DNA of 64,000 nt. Source: Segatella copri. Lineage in GTDB: Bacteria > Bacteroidota > Bacteroidia > Bacteroidales > Bacteroidaceae. The stretch covers positions 31,988-95,987 of the forward strand of contig NZ_NMPZ01000015.1 of assembly GCF_002224675.1 (NCBI RefSeq). The letters run 5' to 3'. The notes under the pieces were generated by a model, which was not told where the DNA came from, did not search any database, and saw only the letters and a list, made by a program, of their open reading frames with translations. How positions within the stretch are numbered: the first letter of the stretch is position 1; each line of letters begins with the position of its first letter. Made by a program: the position numbers and the translations under genes. This document shows positions 8,798 through 17,335 of this stretch, piece after piece.

Positions 8798-9169
8798 TCA
8801 GCTAATGGCATTTGTCCCTCCGTAGAGTTGTAGGACAATGGCTGCTTTCTCTTTTGCTCCGTACAGCCTCTTGAAGATGGCATTACGAAGTTGCATAGCC
8901 CCATTAGAGGTGAGACGGAAGCAAATGGCAACAACCATAGGGAATCCATACAATGTTTGCCAAATACCCTTGGAAGTTTCTTGTCTTTGTTGGACTTCCG
9001 ACATAGACAACATGCCTTCTTTATATATGACTTGTATCACAGAGTTGAGTTTTGGGGCGGTAACATGAAGCATATTGACCAATTCTCCCTCACTCATCCA
9101 CAAGTTCTCCAAGTTGGACGGAATGGAAAGTATTCCATTTCCGTCCACGGTGATTACAGTCCTTTTCAT
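8798..9169 (-). CDS. RhuM-like HTH protein coupled to recombinase
   Basis: A 123-residue protein whose start codon overlaps the recombinase stop codon by 4 bp (ATGA), so translation is probably coupled. It has a strand-rich start (VITVDGNGILSIP), a helix-turn-helix-like middle (MSEGELVNMLHVTAPKLNSVIQVIYKEG) and a C-terminal segment PMVVAICFRLTSNGAMQLRNAIFKRL. That last pattern matches the hydrophobic-helix/FR motif of RhuM-family proteins. The protein at 60228-60590 in the second element has the same plan and genomic position. The role is unknown; directionality or transcriptional control of the recombinase would fit. Confidence 0.65.
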   Translation of the reverse strand: MKRTVITVDGNGILSIPSNLENLWMSEGELVNMLHVTAPKLNSVIQVIYKEGMLSMSEVQQRQETSKGIWQTLYGFPMVVAICFRLTSNGAMQLRNAIFKRLYGAKEKAAIVLQLYGGTNAIS

Positions 9170-10389
9170 ACCATTCCTCCCATAACAGGCAAGTGCCCCT
9201 TGATTCGACTTTCAAAGACTGCTATGTCATGGTCAAGTTTGTTGCTTGTCACCTTGGCGTATATCTGCGTCGTGGTGATGTTTGTATGGCCAAGAATCTT
9301 GCTCACGCTCTCTATCGGCATACCATATTCCAAGGCTAAAACAGCCCAAGAGTGGCGAGACACGTGAAATGAAACCCGCTTCTTGATGCCACACATTGCA
9401 GCAACTTTCTTGATGCGCTTGTTGATGTTGCTAAGATTGCCGATATTGAATACGTGGCTTCCTTTTCTGAAAGACTTGTATCTCTCAATAATCTGCATGG
9501 GAATATCCATCAACTTGATTTGAAAAGGTACACCAGTCTTCTGACGCTTGGACACAATCCAAGGAGCACCGTTTATCATGCTGATGTTATCTTCCGTCAA
9601 GTTCTTGATGTCGATGAAAGAGATACCTGTCCAACAACCAAAGAGAAAGAGGTCTCTCGCAAATGCCATATTCGGGTCTTCCAACTTCATCTCTGTCATG
9701 GCGGTAAGCTCGTCCAAGGTCAAGAACTCACGTTCCTTGTGATCTGGGTCAACGTGGTACATGGCAAACGGATTTCTTGGTATCTTGCCGTTGTAGTGAG
9801 CTGCCGTTACGATATGTTTCAGTGGTATGGAGTAAATCCAAATAGAGGACTGCGCAAGTCCTACAACATTCTTCAAGTACAGACAATAGTCACGAATGAA
9901 CTCCTCTGTAAGCTCATTCATGGACATATCGCTGCGCTTGTACTGATACTTGATGAACTCGGCAACATACTTTCTTACCGTCAGATACTTGCGGTAGGTG
10001 TTCTTGGCTCTGTCCTTGCCTACACGCTTGGCAAAGGCTGCGTTCTCCTTGTCAAAGGCTCTGAGCAAGGTCTCGTACTCTGTGCCTATGCCTTGGTAGG
10101 CATTTCTCACCATCTCAGCTGTAACGAACGCCTCACGGTCGGAAAGGCGTTGGTAATGCTTGGCGATTTGAGCCTTGATGTTGTCAAGCGCAAAGTTCAC
10201 CTCCTTGGCTTCCTTGCTCTTGCCAATGGCTCTGTTGCCCTTGGCATCCCAGATAGCCTTGGTCACGCTCTGCTTGCAACTGAACTGTGCGATAGTTCCG
10301 TTGATTGTCACTCGTCCCATGATAGGGACAATTCCGTTTCTCTCCTTGCTTCCATTTATATAGAAGACTGTCTTGAAAGTGCATCTCAT
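9166..10389 (-). CDS. Tyrosine recombinase of first element
   Basis: A 407-residue integrase, taking the ATG at 10389 (MRCTFKTVFY) because the -7 box TAATTTTG at 10412-10419 rules out the earlier ATG at 10482. The N-terminal arm-type domain (IMGRVTINGTIAQFS) and SAM-like core-binding domain match Bacteroidetes IntDOT/NBU-type enzymes. The catalytic domain keeps HVSRHS, GHTNITTTQIY and the terminal Tyr. The position of the first catalytic Arg reads TGISFIDI, so it is missing, as known for IntDOT. It stands at the right end of the element and overlaps the RhuM-like gene. Confidence 0.93.
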   Translation of the reverse strand: MRCTFKTVFYINGSKERNGIVPIMGRVTINGTIAQFSCKQSVTKAIWDAKGNRAIGKSKEAKEVNFALDNIKAQIAKHYQRLSDREAFVTAEMVRNAYQGIGTEYETLLRAFDKENAAFAKRVGKDRAKNTYRKYLTVRKYVAEFIKYQYKRSDMSMNELTEEFIRDYCLYLKNVVGLAQSSIWIYSIPLKHIVTAAHYNGKIPRNPFAMYHVDPDHKEREFLTLDELTAMTEMKLEDPNMAFARDLFLFGCWTGISFIDIKNLTEDNISMINGAPWIVSKRQKTGVPFQIKLMDIPMQIIERYKSFRKGSHVFNIGNLSNINKRIKKVAAMCGIKKRVSFHVSRHSWAVLALEYGMPIESVSKILGHTNITTTQIYAKVTSNKLDHDIAVFESRIKGHLPVMGGMV

Positions 10390-10448
10390 AATTCTTACTT
10401 TTTTGTTCGGTGCAAAATTAAACTGTGAGAGCTGCATGACAAAACCAA

Positions 10449-10490
10449 AACTTACGCAGAATGGGGAAATATGAACCGTCACCGTTAAAA
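10449..10490. promoter_or_regulatory. 42-bp conserved box upstream of recombinase promoter
   Basis: This is the second copy of the box at 8487-8528, about 34 of 42 identical, placed 30 bp beyond the recombinase -7 box (10412-10419). Coordinated control of integration and replication genes is the simplest reading. Confidence 0.65.
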
Positions 10491-10670
10491 ATGCTTATTA
10501 GGGCGTTTCTGCGAGGTAATGATTTGAAAGCGTTTCTATTTCATCAATCTGCGTTTTCCGTATTTCCTTGTCTGTGCCACTTAAAGCCAACGGCTGCCAC
10601 AACCACTTGAAACTCAAAATAAAAGCATCATTCTGCTATTTTTTGCTTTCTTAGGCGTTATTTTCTTGAT

Positions 10671-10940
10671 AAAGTATGGCATGCATTGCTCCACATCCCC
10701 TACGGAGAAACAAGGAGCTATAAGGAAATAGCCATAAGTTTGGGTAATCCCAATGGCACAAGAGCCGTGGCAGGTGCCATCGGCGCTAATGGCATCAGCA
10801 TTTTCATTCCCTGCCATCGTGTTATCGGAAGCAATCATCTCCTTACAGGTTTTGCCGGAGGATTGGATGCAAAGAGAAGGTTATTAGAGATTGAAGCAGA
10901 ACAAAAACAACATAATGTTGATTTTCAAATAAGAAAATAA
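10671..10940 (+). pseudogene. ogt: ogt 3' half with active site, separated by insertion
   Basis: The frame resumes the Ogt pattern at AAA-GTA-TGG (KVWHALLHIPYGETRSYKEIA). It contains the alkyl-acceptor motif IPCHRV near 10810-10827 and the C-terminal LTGFAGGLDAKRRLLEIE. It is the missing half of 2524-2805. A TTG at 10686 could start translation, but without the N-terminal domain the fragment is unlikely to be a working enzyme. Precise excision of the element would restore the gene. Confidence 0.9.
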
Positions 10941-10993
10941 AGAAGACAAAAAATAAAAGAAATGAACATCAAGTCAATAAGAGAGTATTAAAA

Positions 10994-12526
10994 ATGGAAC
11001 AAGAAGAAAAGAAACAGAAATCTCAAGCTGCAGAGAATCAGGTATCCTGCCCACCGCAGCAGCCAGCTAGTCCACATCCTTTCATTTCTGTCATACCACT
11101 GGCAGTACTTATCGCCCTCATCGTCCTGGTTGTCAAACTCTTCCCAGACGATGCCCTGGCTGGTGCCTCCCAGGTGGCCCTTATGATAGCCACAGCCGTA
11201 TGTGTGGCACTCGGCATGGGCATCTATAGGATGAAATGGAATATCTTTGAAGAGATGATCAAAAAGACGGTGGGCGATGCCGGAGTATCTATCCTGATCC
11301 TGCTGCTCATCGGAATGATGTCAGCAACCTGGATGATCAGTGGCGTAGTACCTACATTGATATATTATGGCGTACAGATTATGTCACCAACCTTTTTCCT
11401 TCCCTGCGCATGCATCATCTCCAGTATCATTTCTGTGATGACGGGAACCTCATGGACCACCATTGCCACCATTGGCATTGCCCTGATGGGAATCGGAGAT
11501 GCCCTGGGAATACCAGCCCCTTACACGGCTGGAGCTATTATCTCCGGTGCCTATTTTGGTGATAAACTCTCGCCAATGAGCGATACCACCGTCCTGGCTT
11601 CGAGTATAGCTGGAGCGGATCTCTTCTCACATATCCGCTATATGCTCTACACCACCATACCAAGCATCCTGCTCTCACTGGTACTCTATCTTATCATCGG
11701 TCTCTGCTATGATTCCAAGCCAGTGGATATCAGCCAGTATCTTACTGGTCTGAGCCATGGATTCAATATTTCCCTGTTTACCATGCTCGTTCCGGCTTTT
11801 ACCGGATGGCTCATCTACCGAAAGACGCCATCCCTCATCACCCTTCTGCTTTCTGCCCTTTCTGCATGCATCTGTGCCCTCATTCTCCAGCCGGAAGTAC
11901 TTGTAGGGATAGCAGGCGAAGACTGTATTTCTGCCAAAAGCCTCTTTCAAGGAATCATGACCACCTGCTATACCCATACCCAGGTAGATTGCGGTATGGC
12001 GAACATCAATGATCTTGTTGCCACCCGAGGCATGGCTGGCATGCTCAATACCATCTGGCTCATCCTCTGTGCCATGTGCTTCGGATCATGTATGGTAGCC
12101 AGCGGCATGCTCCACGCCATCACCCACATGCTCCTGAAAAGCATCCACAGTACCATCTCGCTTGTCTGCAGTACCGTGACATCAGGCGTCTTGCTCAATC
12201 TCGTAATGGGTGACCAGTTCCTGAGTATCATCATGAATGCATCTATCTACAAGGATGAGTATGCCGAACGAGGTTACCAACCTGAACTCTTGAGCCGAAG
12301 TACAGAGGATAGTGCTACCGTGACGAGCGTGCTGGTTCCATGGACAGCCTGCGGTATGACGCAGAGTACAGTTCTTGGCATCCCGACCCTGGTCTATCTT
12401 CCCTTCTGCTTCTTCAACATCATCAGTCCTTTGATGAGTTGTCTGGTTGCCATTCTGGGCTTTGTACCCAATCCACAACCCAAGGAAAACAAAGCATCTG
12501 TAGCAGAAGAGTCTGATATTCATTAA
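10994..12526 (+). CDS. nhaC: NhaC-family Na+/H+ antiporter
   Basis: A 510-residue inner-membrane protein with about eleven to twelve hydrophobic helices after a charged, proline-rich N-terminal tail of 30 residues. Signature stretches include TGTSWTTIATIGIALMGIG and ISGAYFGDKLSPMSDTT, typical of NhaC-type antiporters (IT superfamily). It would exchange sodium for protons. The 53-bp gap to the ogt remnant suggests they once shared a transcript. Substrate specificity (sodium versus malate/lactate in the wider family) cannot be read from sequence. Confidence 0.88.
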   Translation: MEQEEKKQKSQAAENQVSCPPQQPASPHPFISVIPLAVLIALIVLVVKLFPDDALAGASQVALMIATAVCVALGMGIYRMKWNIFEEMIKKTVGDAGVSILILLLIGMMSATWMISGVVPTLIYYGVQIMSPTFFLPCACIISSIISVMTGTSWTTIATIGIALMGIGDALGIPAPYTAGAIISGAYFGDKLSPMSDTTVLASSIAGADLFSHIRYMLYTTIPSILLSLVLYLIIGLCYDSKPVDISQYLTGLSHGFNISLFTMLVPAFTGWLIYRKTPSLITLLLSALSACICALILQPEVLVGIAGEDCISAKSLFQGIMTTCYTHTQVDCGMANINDLVATRGMAGMLNTIWLILCAMCFGSCMVASGMLHAITHMLLKSIHSTISLVCSTVTSGVLLNLVMGDQFLSIIMNASIYKDEYAERGYQPELLSRSTEDSATVTSVLVPWTACGMTQSTVLGIPTLVYLPFCFFNIISPLMSCLVAILGFVPNPQPKENKASVAEESDIH

Positions 12527-12564
12527 ATATATAGGAGATTCATAGATATAGGAGACTCTTAAAA

Positions 12565-13044
12565 ATGAAAAAAGATTCAAAAGTAAACCAAGCAAAATAT
12601 GTAGAACTCAATTTGTTTTCTGAGGAGATAGAGGATCATCAGAAAGACTCTATCTCTTCAGAAAGCAAGGAAAAGCATACTTCTTCAGACAAAGAGTATG
12701 ATTTGACAGATCTGTTTGAAAGACTTTCCCAATCAGCTTTCCGCAGCCGTTTCCATCTCTCGAAGAAGGATAAGGAATATATTGCAGAAAAGGGTTTGGC
12801 TACCATCCGTAAGCATGCGGAGGATTTCGTTGCCAAACGCCTTGCTCCTGCAGTGATTCCCAATGACGGCAAGCAGACACCGATGAGAGGTCATCCTGTT
12901 TTCATTGCCCAGCATGCTACTGGCTGCTGCTGCCGTGGTTGTTTCTTCAAATGGCATCATATACCTGCCGGAAGACAGTTGACAGAAGAAGAACAGCAAT
13001 ATGCAGTAGCGGTACTTATGACCTGGATAGAAAAACAAGTTTGA
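12565..13044 (+). CDS. DUF4186 family protein
   Basis: A 159-residue protein of unknown function. The first 50 residues are polar and low-complexity, and the conserved domain runs from about residue 50. It has FRSRFHLSKKDKEYI, the hallmark GHPVFIAQHATGCCCRGC with four cysteines and two histidines, and KWHHIPAGRQLT. The Cys/His cluster suggests metal binding. It follows nhaC by 38 bp. A truncated copy lies at 50358-50531 with high nucleotide identity, so this gene has been partly duplicated. Confidence 0.85.
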   Translation: MKKDSKVNQAKYVELNLFSEEIEDHQKDSISSESKEKHTSSDKEYDLTDLFERLSQSAFRSRFHLSKKDKEYIAEKGLATIRKHAEDFVAKRLAPAVIPNDGKQTPMRGHPVFIAQHATGCCCRGCFFKWHHIPAGRQLTEEEQQYAVAVLMTWIEKQV

Positions 13045-13079
13045 AAAGGAATTTCTTTTTCCTATAAAGGCTAGAATTT

Positions 13080-13587
13080 TCATGTCCAAAACTCTTCTTC
13101 GCCAGTGGGTTGCATCTTGCCCCCACACTTTGGGCAAGTATGCATATCCCACCTGTGAATCCTGTAAGAACCACATCTTAGACATAGCCTTCCTACAAGA
13201 GAATTAAAACTAGGTGCAGCATCACCAATTACTCCACCCACCACAAGAGGTACTATTTTCCCAGTCCTCCCAACACCCTGGTCTGAGCTACCTGGATACC
13301 AGCCTTTTGAGCTAGCAGGTGAGAAATGTGCTCCCAAAGTCCTGCGTCACGGTCATCTTTTCGAGAAGGAAACTTCGCGATGCATAGATTACCTTTTTCA
13401 TCCAATACGCCTGCTTTAGGTCTTGCGCCACCCAATGAAGTACCAGGTTGGATGAGCTGCGCTATCCATTTTTTTCAGGCAAAACATCATTCCCTTCAGA
13501 TCTTTCTACTTCTTGACTGGCATGCCCCCCTACCAACTCCGCTTTGCCGAGCCAGTTAAAATCTGCGAAAATAAACAGTCGTTCCAT
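13080..13587 (-). pseudogene. hipA: hipA kinase remnant with zinc-ribbon tail
   Basis: The minus strand starts with MERLFIFADFNWLGKAELVG at 13587, the HipA N-terminus. It loses frame and the middle of the protein, then gives GTSLGGARPKAGVLDEKGN and CIAKFPSRKDDRDAGLWEH, the ATP-binding region of HipA, before stopping at 13253. Between 13252 and 13080 another frame encodes CLRCGSYRIHRWDMHTCPKC, a zinc ribbon of unknown origin. Intact HipA has about 400 residues, so this cannot be active. It lies directly downstream of a hipB remnant. Confidence 0.75.
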
Positions 13588-13589
13588 TT

Positions 13590-13751
13590 CTATCCTTTTT
13601 TAGATGCTCGTTGACGATTCTTCAGTCCTATATCCTGCAATGCCCTTCCGAGTTTGTCATCCTTTGCCAGGAGCAAGATGTCATCATCCAGCTGAAGAGC
13701 ATAGAGTACACGAAGGTAAATTCCGATGGAAACCGTTGGTAATCCATTTTC
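13590..13751 (-). pseudogene. HipB-type antitoxin C-terminal remnant
   Basis: The reading frame ending at 13590 has ENGLPTVSIGIYLRVLYALQ and then LAKDDKLGRALQDIGLKNR. This is the C-terminal half of the XRE antitoxin that goes with this type of HipA (usual pattern: E.G.PTVSIG.Y..VL.AL....DLL.LAKDDELGR.LQDLGL). An in-frame stop and loss of pattern upstream remove the DNA-binding half. The 2-bp gap to the hipA start shows the original operon. Confidence 0.7.
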
Positions 13752-14245
13752 TAACAACTATTCCTTACCAAGATTTCTAGCTTTTCAACCATCTTACGCT
13801 TGGTTTCCTTAGAAGCATTCCAACGGCGCAACGCTTCTTCTTAACTTTGTTGTATTCATATCATTATTCCTCCATTTTTAGTTCAAATTATAACTGTAAA
13901 GATACCTCCCGTCAAAATTTATACTCAAAATTCATATACTTACATTTTTTGAATCTAGCGATAAAAATAAGGAGGTTTGAAAGGCTGGAAATCCCCGTTT
14001 TCTGCTCTCTATTAAGAATAAGACCTATAGTTGTACAACTATAGATTGTCCTCAACGCCACCATCTAGTCATGAAATCACAAGCATTTGATTATCAATAC
14101 CTTTCCGGTTTTCTTCATATTTATGATATTCTCAAAGAAATAATAAGCGTCTGGAAATACGAGAATCTCAGGCAAGCTAATGTAAAGAAGATTCATTCTT
14201 AACAAAGCCACATCACTACATCTTCGGGTAATTCTTGCAAATCAC
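13752..14245. other. Degraded intergenic region
   Basis: No recognisable gene lies here. The right part contains only short frames without family patterns. The left 100 bp probably held the 5' half of the hipB remnant. Confidence 0.4.
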
Positions 14246-15832
14246 CTACTTCATTTTCCATCCATCAATGGTTCCCGTCTTCGATGAGAAGTTGCAACCT
14301 ATCTGATAAATCTTTCTGCCATCTGCTGCATATTCCCTGGCATAGCCCATATCCTCTATCTGCTTCAGGGCTTCCTCTGCCGAACCATCACGCTTGAATT
14401 CGAAGATGTAGATATAGTTCGGAGTCTCTACCACACAATCTACCCTACCTTCGCTTTGTTGCTTTTCGATGAAGACCGTGAAACAGCTGATCATTCTCAA
14501 TACGAGATAGAAGGTGTATTGAAAATAACGTTCCTTCTCGCGCTCATCGTCCTTGCGACGCTGGTTATAAGGAATACTGGCAAAGAAGGAAGTCATCAGA
14601 TTCTCCAACTGTTGGTAATCTCCCTTCGACATCACATCTACTACCTGAATAACCCAGGCATCCGTTGACTTCGATGGCTTCAGATAACTAGAAGCTACCA
14701 GCGTCAGGAAACCGCTCCTCACTTCATCATTCGGGAAATCCAGGAGATAGGAATCGGTATCCATATTCCAGTCTTTGATGGTAAGATAACCGCTCTGATA
14801 AATCATTGGCAACGGTGCTTCCACATCTGCCTTGTAGTCGATAAAACTACTCGTAGGATAAAACCTGTTCACCATCTCGTTGATGTTCTCATCAAAATGA
14901 GACAATAGGCGAACAAGATAGGTTGGCGAACCGGTACGGAACCAATAATCTGCCAGAATCTTCTTGCTCAAAGCATTCAAGATGCTGAAAGGATTATAGA
15001 TATCAAGCATATTGGGACTGAAGTGATAACCGTCAAACTTCCTCTTCAGTTTGTATTTCATTCCTTCCTCTGTGGTTTTATATCTCACGGCCATCGCCTT
15101 GATTTGTTCATCAAAGGTAGAATACAATTCATCTTCCGTAATGCCACAAAGTGCCTCGTAATGCTCATCCATACTGATATCGTTAGGCTGATTGAAACCA
15201 CTGAACACGCTCACCTGCGAGAACTTGGTGACACCCGTGAGCAAGACAAACTGCAGGTCATCATCAGCTTCCTTGAACACAGAATATACGCCTTTGAGCA
15301 GATTGCGATTATAATCCTCCAAAGTCATCTTTCCATATTCATTCTGCACAGAAATATCCATATCCATCACATCTAGCAAAGGCTTGTCATACTCATCAAT
15401 GAGTACGACAGCTCTCATTCCTGTTTTCTTATGAGCATTCCCTAACACAGCCTTAAAGCGACTACCTAAAGTCTCGGCCAACTCCTCACGTCCATAGATA
15501 CGTTCTGCCATGGCAACAAACTCCTCCAACACTTTGTCTAACGCATAAGGCTCTACAAAGTTTTGACCACCAAAAGAGAGATGGAACACAGGATATTGCT
15601 TCCACTCCTTCTCCAGCTTGTCGATGGCAAGCCCCTTGAACAACTCCTTTTTTCCCTCGAAATAGCATTTCAAGGTAGATACGAGCAACGACTTTCCAAA
15701 TCGTCGAGGACGACTCAGAAAGTATATTTTACCATTAGTCACTAAGTCATAGACCAATGCCGTCTTATCGAGATAAACATAATCATCTTCTATGATTTGT
15801 TCGAAACTCTGTATTCCGATAGGATATTTCAT
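14246..15832 (-). CDS. AAA-ATPase-like / PD-(D/E)XK nuclease fusion protein
   Basis: A 528-residue member of the large Bacteroidetes family with an N-terminal AAA-ATPase-like domain and a C-terminal nuclease-like domain. The P-loop is RPRRFGKS at 41-48 and AVVLIDEYDKPL near 142-153 is Walker B. The C-terminus has GRVDCVVETPNYIYIFEFKRDG, where the D and the E.K pair match a PD-(D/E)XK core. Function is not established for the family; a role in conflict or mobile-element biology is often suspected. A TATCTTTG box (reverse, 15861-15868) gives a short leader. A decayed copy lies at 31944-32424. Confidence 0.85.
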   Translation of the reverse strand: MKYPIGIQSFEQIIEDDYVYLDKTALVYDLVTNGKIYFLSRPRRFGKSLLVSTLKCYFEGKKELFKGLAIDKLEKEWKQYPVFHLSFGGQNFVEPYALDKVLEEFVAMAERIYGREELAETLGSRFKAVLGNAHKKTGMRAVVLIDEYDKPLLDVMDMDISVQNEYGKMTLEDYNRNLLKGVYSVFKEADDDLQFVLLTGVTKFSQVSVFSGFNQPNDISMDEHYEALCGITEDELYSTFDEQIKAMAVRYKTTEEGMKYKLKRKFDGYHFSPNMLDIYNPFSILNALSKKILADYWFRTGSPTYLVRLLSHFDENINEMVNRFYPTSSFIDYKADVEAPLPMIYQSGYLTIKDWNMDTDSYLLDFPNDEVRSGFLTLVASSYLKPSKSTDAWVIQVVDVMSKGDYQQLENLMTSFFASIPYNQRRKDDEREKERYFQYTFYLVLRMISCFTVFIEKQQSEGRVDCVVETPNYIYIFEFKRDGSAEEALKQIEDMGYAREYAADGRKIYQIGCNFSSKTGTIDGWKMK

Positions 15833-16071
15833 ATTGCAGCCTTTTTAATAAAATATGGTGCAAAGATACAATTTTATTTTCATATATCCTTGGTTTACCT
15901 GTCGTTATTTTGCATGAAAGATTCAAAGGAGGAAGAAACCTGCACAAAACTTTGGTGATTTGATAAAAAACTCGTACCTTTGCAGAAGTTAAGCTGCACT
16001 CGGCAATTTGAAAACTAGCTTTCATTGCGCTCGTTTGTATTATCTTTGTCTGCAAATTGCAAAAATATCAT

Positions 16072-16431
16072 ATGGAATATCTGACGCTGACAAATAGCAC
16101 CGAAATCATTAGGATTGCTTCCGAGGACATTGTTTTCATCAAAGGTGATGGAAACTACTCCGACATATACCTATCCAATGGCAAAGCGGAGAACGTAACT
16201 TACCAACTGCATGGTCTGATGGACAAATTAGAAAAGTTCACTTATTGTCCCTTCCATCGAGTTGGCAAGAGCCTCATCGTCAACAAAGACTATATCTTCA
16301 AAGTAAATCCAGGACTTCAAAAGCTCATTTTGGCAAGCAGCAACCTATACGATGACATCCATATCAAGGCATCAAAAGAGGCCCTCAAGGAACTGAAAGA
16401 CAAATTAGAAAAGGAAGGAGGCGAAGCATGA
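16072..16431 (+). CDS. Stand-alone LytTR DNA-binding protein
   Basis: A 119-residue protein consisting of one LytTR domain: EDIVFIKGDGNYSDIYLSNG, then FHRVGKSLIVNKDYIFKV. There is no receiver domain, so control must come from a partner. I take the ATG at 16072 rather than the TTG at 16057 because the -7 box TATCTTTG (16041-16048) leaves too little leader for the earlier codon. The stop overlaps the start of the membrane protein by 4 bp, so the two are co-translated; LytTR regulators paired with membrane proteins often form a regulatory unit. Confidence 0.85.
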   Translation: MEYLTLTNSTEIIRIASEDIVFIKGDGNYSDIYLSNGKAENVTYQLHGLMDKLEKFTYCPFHRVGKSLIVNKDYIFKVNPGLQKLILASSNLYDDIHIKASKEALKELKDKLEKEGGEA

Positions 16432-17318
16432 GAAAGAAATTTCCAACAAAGAAAGGCATTATCTTCGTGGATGATGACTCCAACGTGATAGTAGAAAGAC
16501 CTGCATCCATACAGCGGTCACACAAATGGAGAGACATTATCATAGGTGTGCTCGTATCCATCACCCTTTGCATCATGGGCTTGGGCGGATGGCGACTCTA
16601 TAATTACTATTATAATATAGGTGTACCTGTATCGGTAACGCCCGAAGAGAACATTCAGAAACTGGCTGCCCGTCACAAAGGCGGCAAGCCTACCATCACG
16701 CTGTCTTCCGATTCCATCCTGGGCGTAGCGCTCAACATGTATCGTCTGGAAAATCTGCAAGCCGAAATTTCCCTGGTAGAACCTGATACCACCGACATGA
16801 GTGTATGGATGTACAGTAGAAGTGCCGACCACACCAGCACCAACGAATATCTGGGCAGTCTTGTGATGAACGGCAAGGAACTGGCATCGGATGTTTCCCG
16901 CCTGGGCTATTGTGCGATGGCGAATGGCAACATCGTGCTGGGAATTTCGAGAAGCGACAAGGTGAAGGATTATGTAGAGGAACGGGGCGGCAGTTTCTTC
17001 CGCCAGTTTATTTTGGTATCAGATGGAGTATTACCTGCCAAGTTCCAACTTCACGGCAAGGTGGAGCGCCGTGCCTTGGCAAGAACTTCCGACGACCACC
17101 TATATTATATAGAGACCCGTCATCCCGAAACCCTCTGGGATTTCGCCGATGCCCTGCGCGAATACGGTTTCGCCGATGCTATCTACATCACCGGTGGCAA
17201 GTGCCACAGTTTCTATCGCACCCCCGACGGCAAACCGCATAATATAGGCGATGATACCCAGCATCCTCATAAGAAATATCAGGAAATCGTGCCTTGGATT
17301 ATATTCAAGGCACGATAG
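16428..17318 (+). CDS. Membrane-anchored phosphodiester glycosidase-like protein
   Basis: A 296-residue protein with a 40-residue basic cytoplasmic part, one membrane helix (IIIGVLVSITLCIMGLGGW, about 44-62) and a periplasmic domain. The domain resembles the phosphodiester glycosidase (NAGPA/DUF2233) fold: AMANGNIVLGIS, FILVSDGVLPA, RRALART.DDHLYYIE and DAIYITGGKCHSFYR. It shares this C-terminal pattern with the lipoprotein at 23258-24043. The fused regulator-enzyme arrangement suggests the LytTR protein controls, or is controlled by, this protein. The substrate is unknown. Confidence 0.65.
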   Translation: MRKKFPTKKGIIFVDDDSNVIVERPASIQRSHKWRDIIIGVLVSITLCIMGLGGWRLYNYYYNIGVPVSVTPEENIQKLAARHKGGKPTITLSSDSILGVALNMYRLENLQAEISLVEPDTTDMSVWMYSRSADHTSTNEYLGSLVMNGKELASDVSRLGYCAMANGNIVLGISRSDKVKDYVEERGGSFFRQFILVSDGVLPAKFQLHGKVERRALARTSDDHLYYIETRHPETLWDFADALREYGFADAIYITGGKCHSFYRTPDGKPHNIGDDTQHPHKKYQEIVPWIIFKAR

Positions 17319-17335
17319 AGTGCTGGAAAATTGAA

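Larger units (their letters stand above)
2797..10670. mobile_element. Mobilizable integrative element inserted in ogt (~7.9 kb)
   Basis: Bounded by the two halves of ogt, so the ends can be placed within a few bases. Contents from left to right, mainly on the minus strand: secreted cargo pair, MobV relaxase, oriT-like region, primase, iteron cluster, SF3-type helicase, RhuM-like protein and tyrosine recombinase next to the right end. This is the layout of NBU-type mobilizable units that replicate and transfer with help from a conjugative element. The ends carry imperfect inverted copies of a TWACGC(C)TAA core, and both ends contain the 13-bp direct repeat GAGGTAATGATTT (2857-2869 and 10513-10525), a candidate recombinase arm site. 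No long target duplication is visible. Confidence 0.88.
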
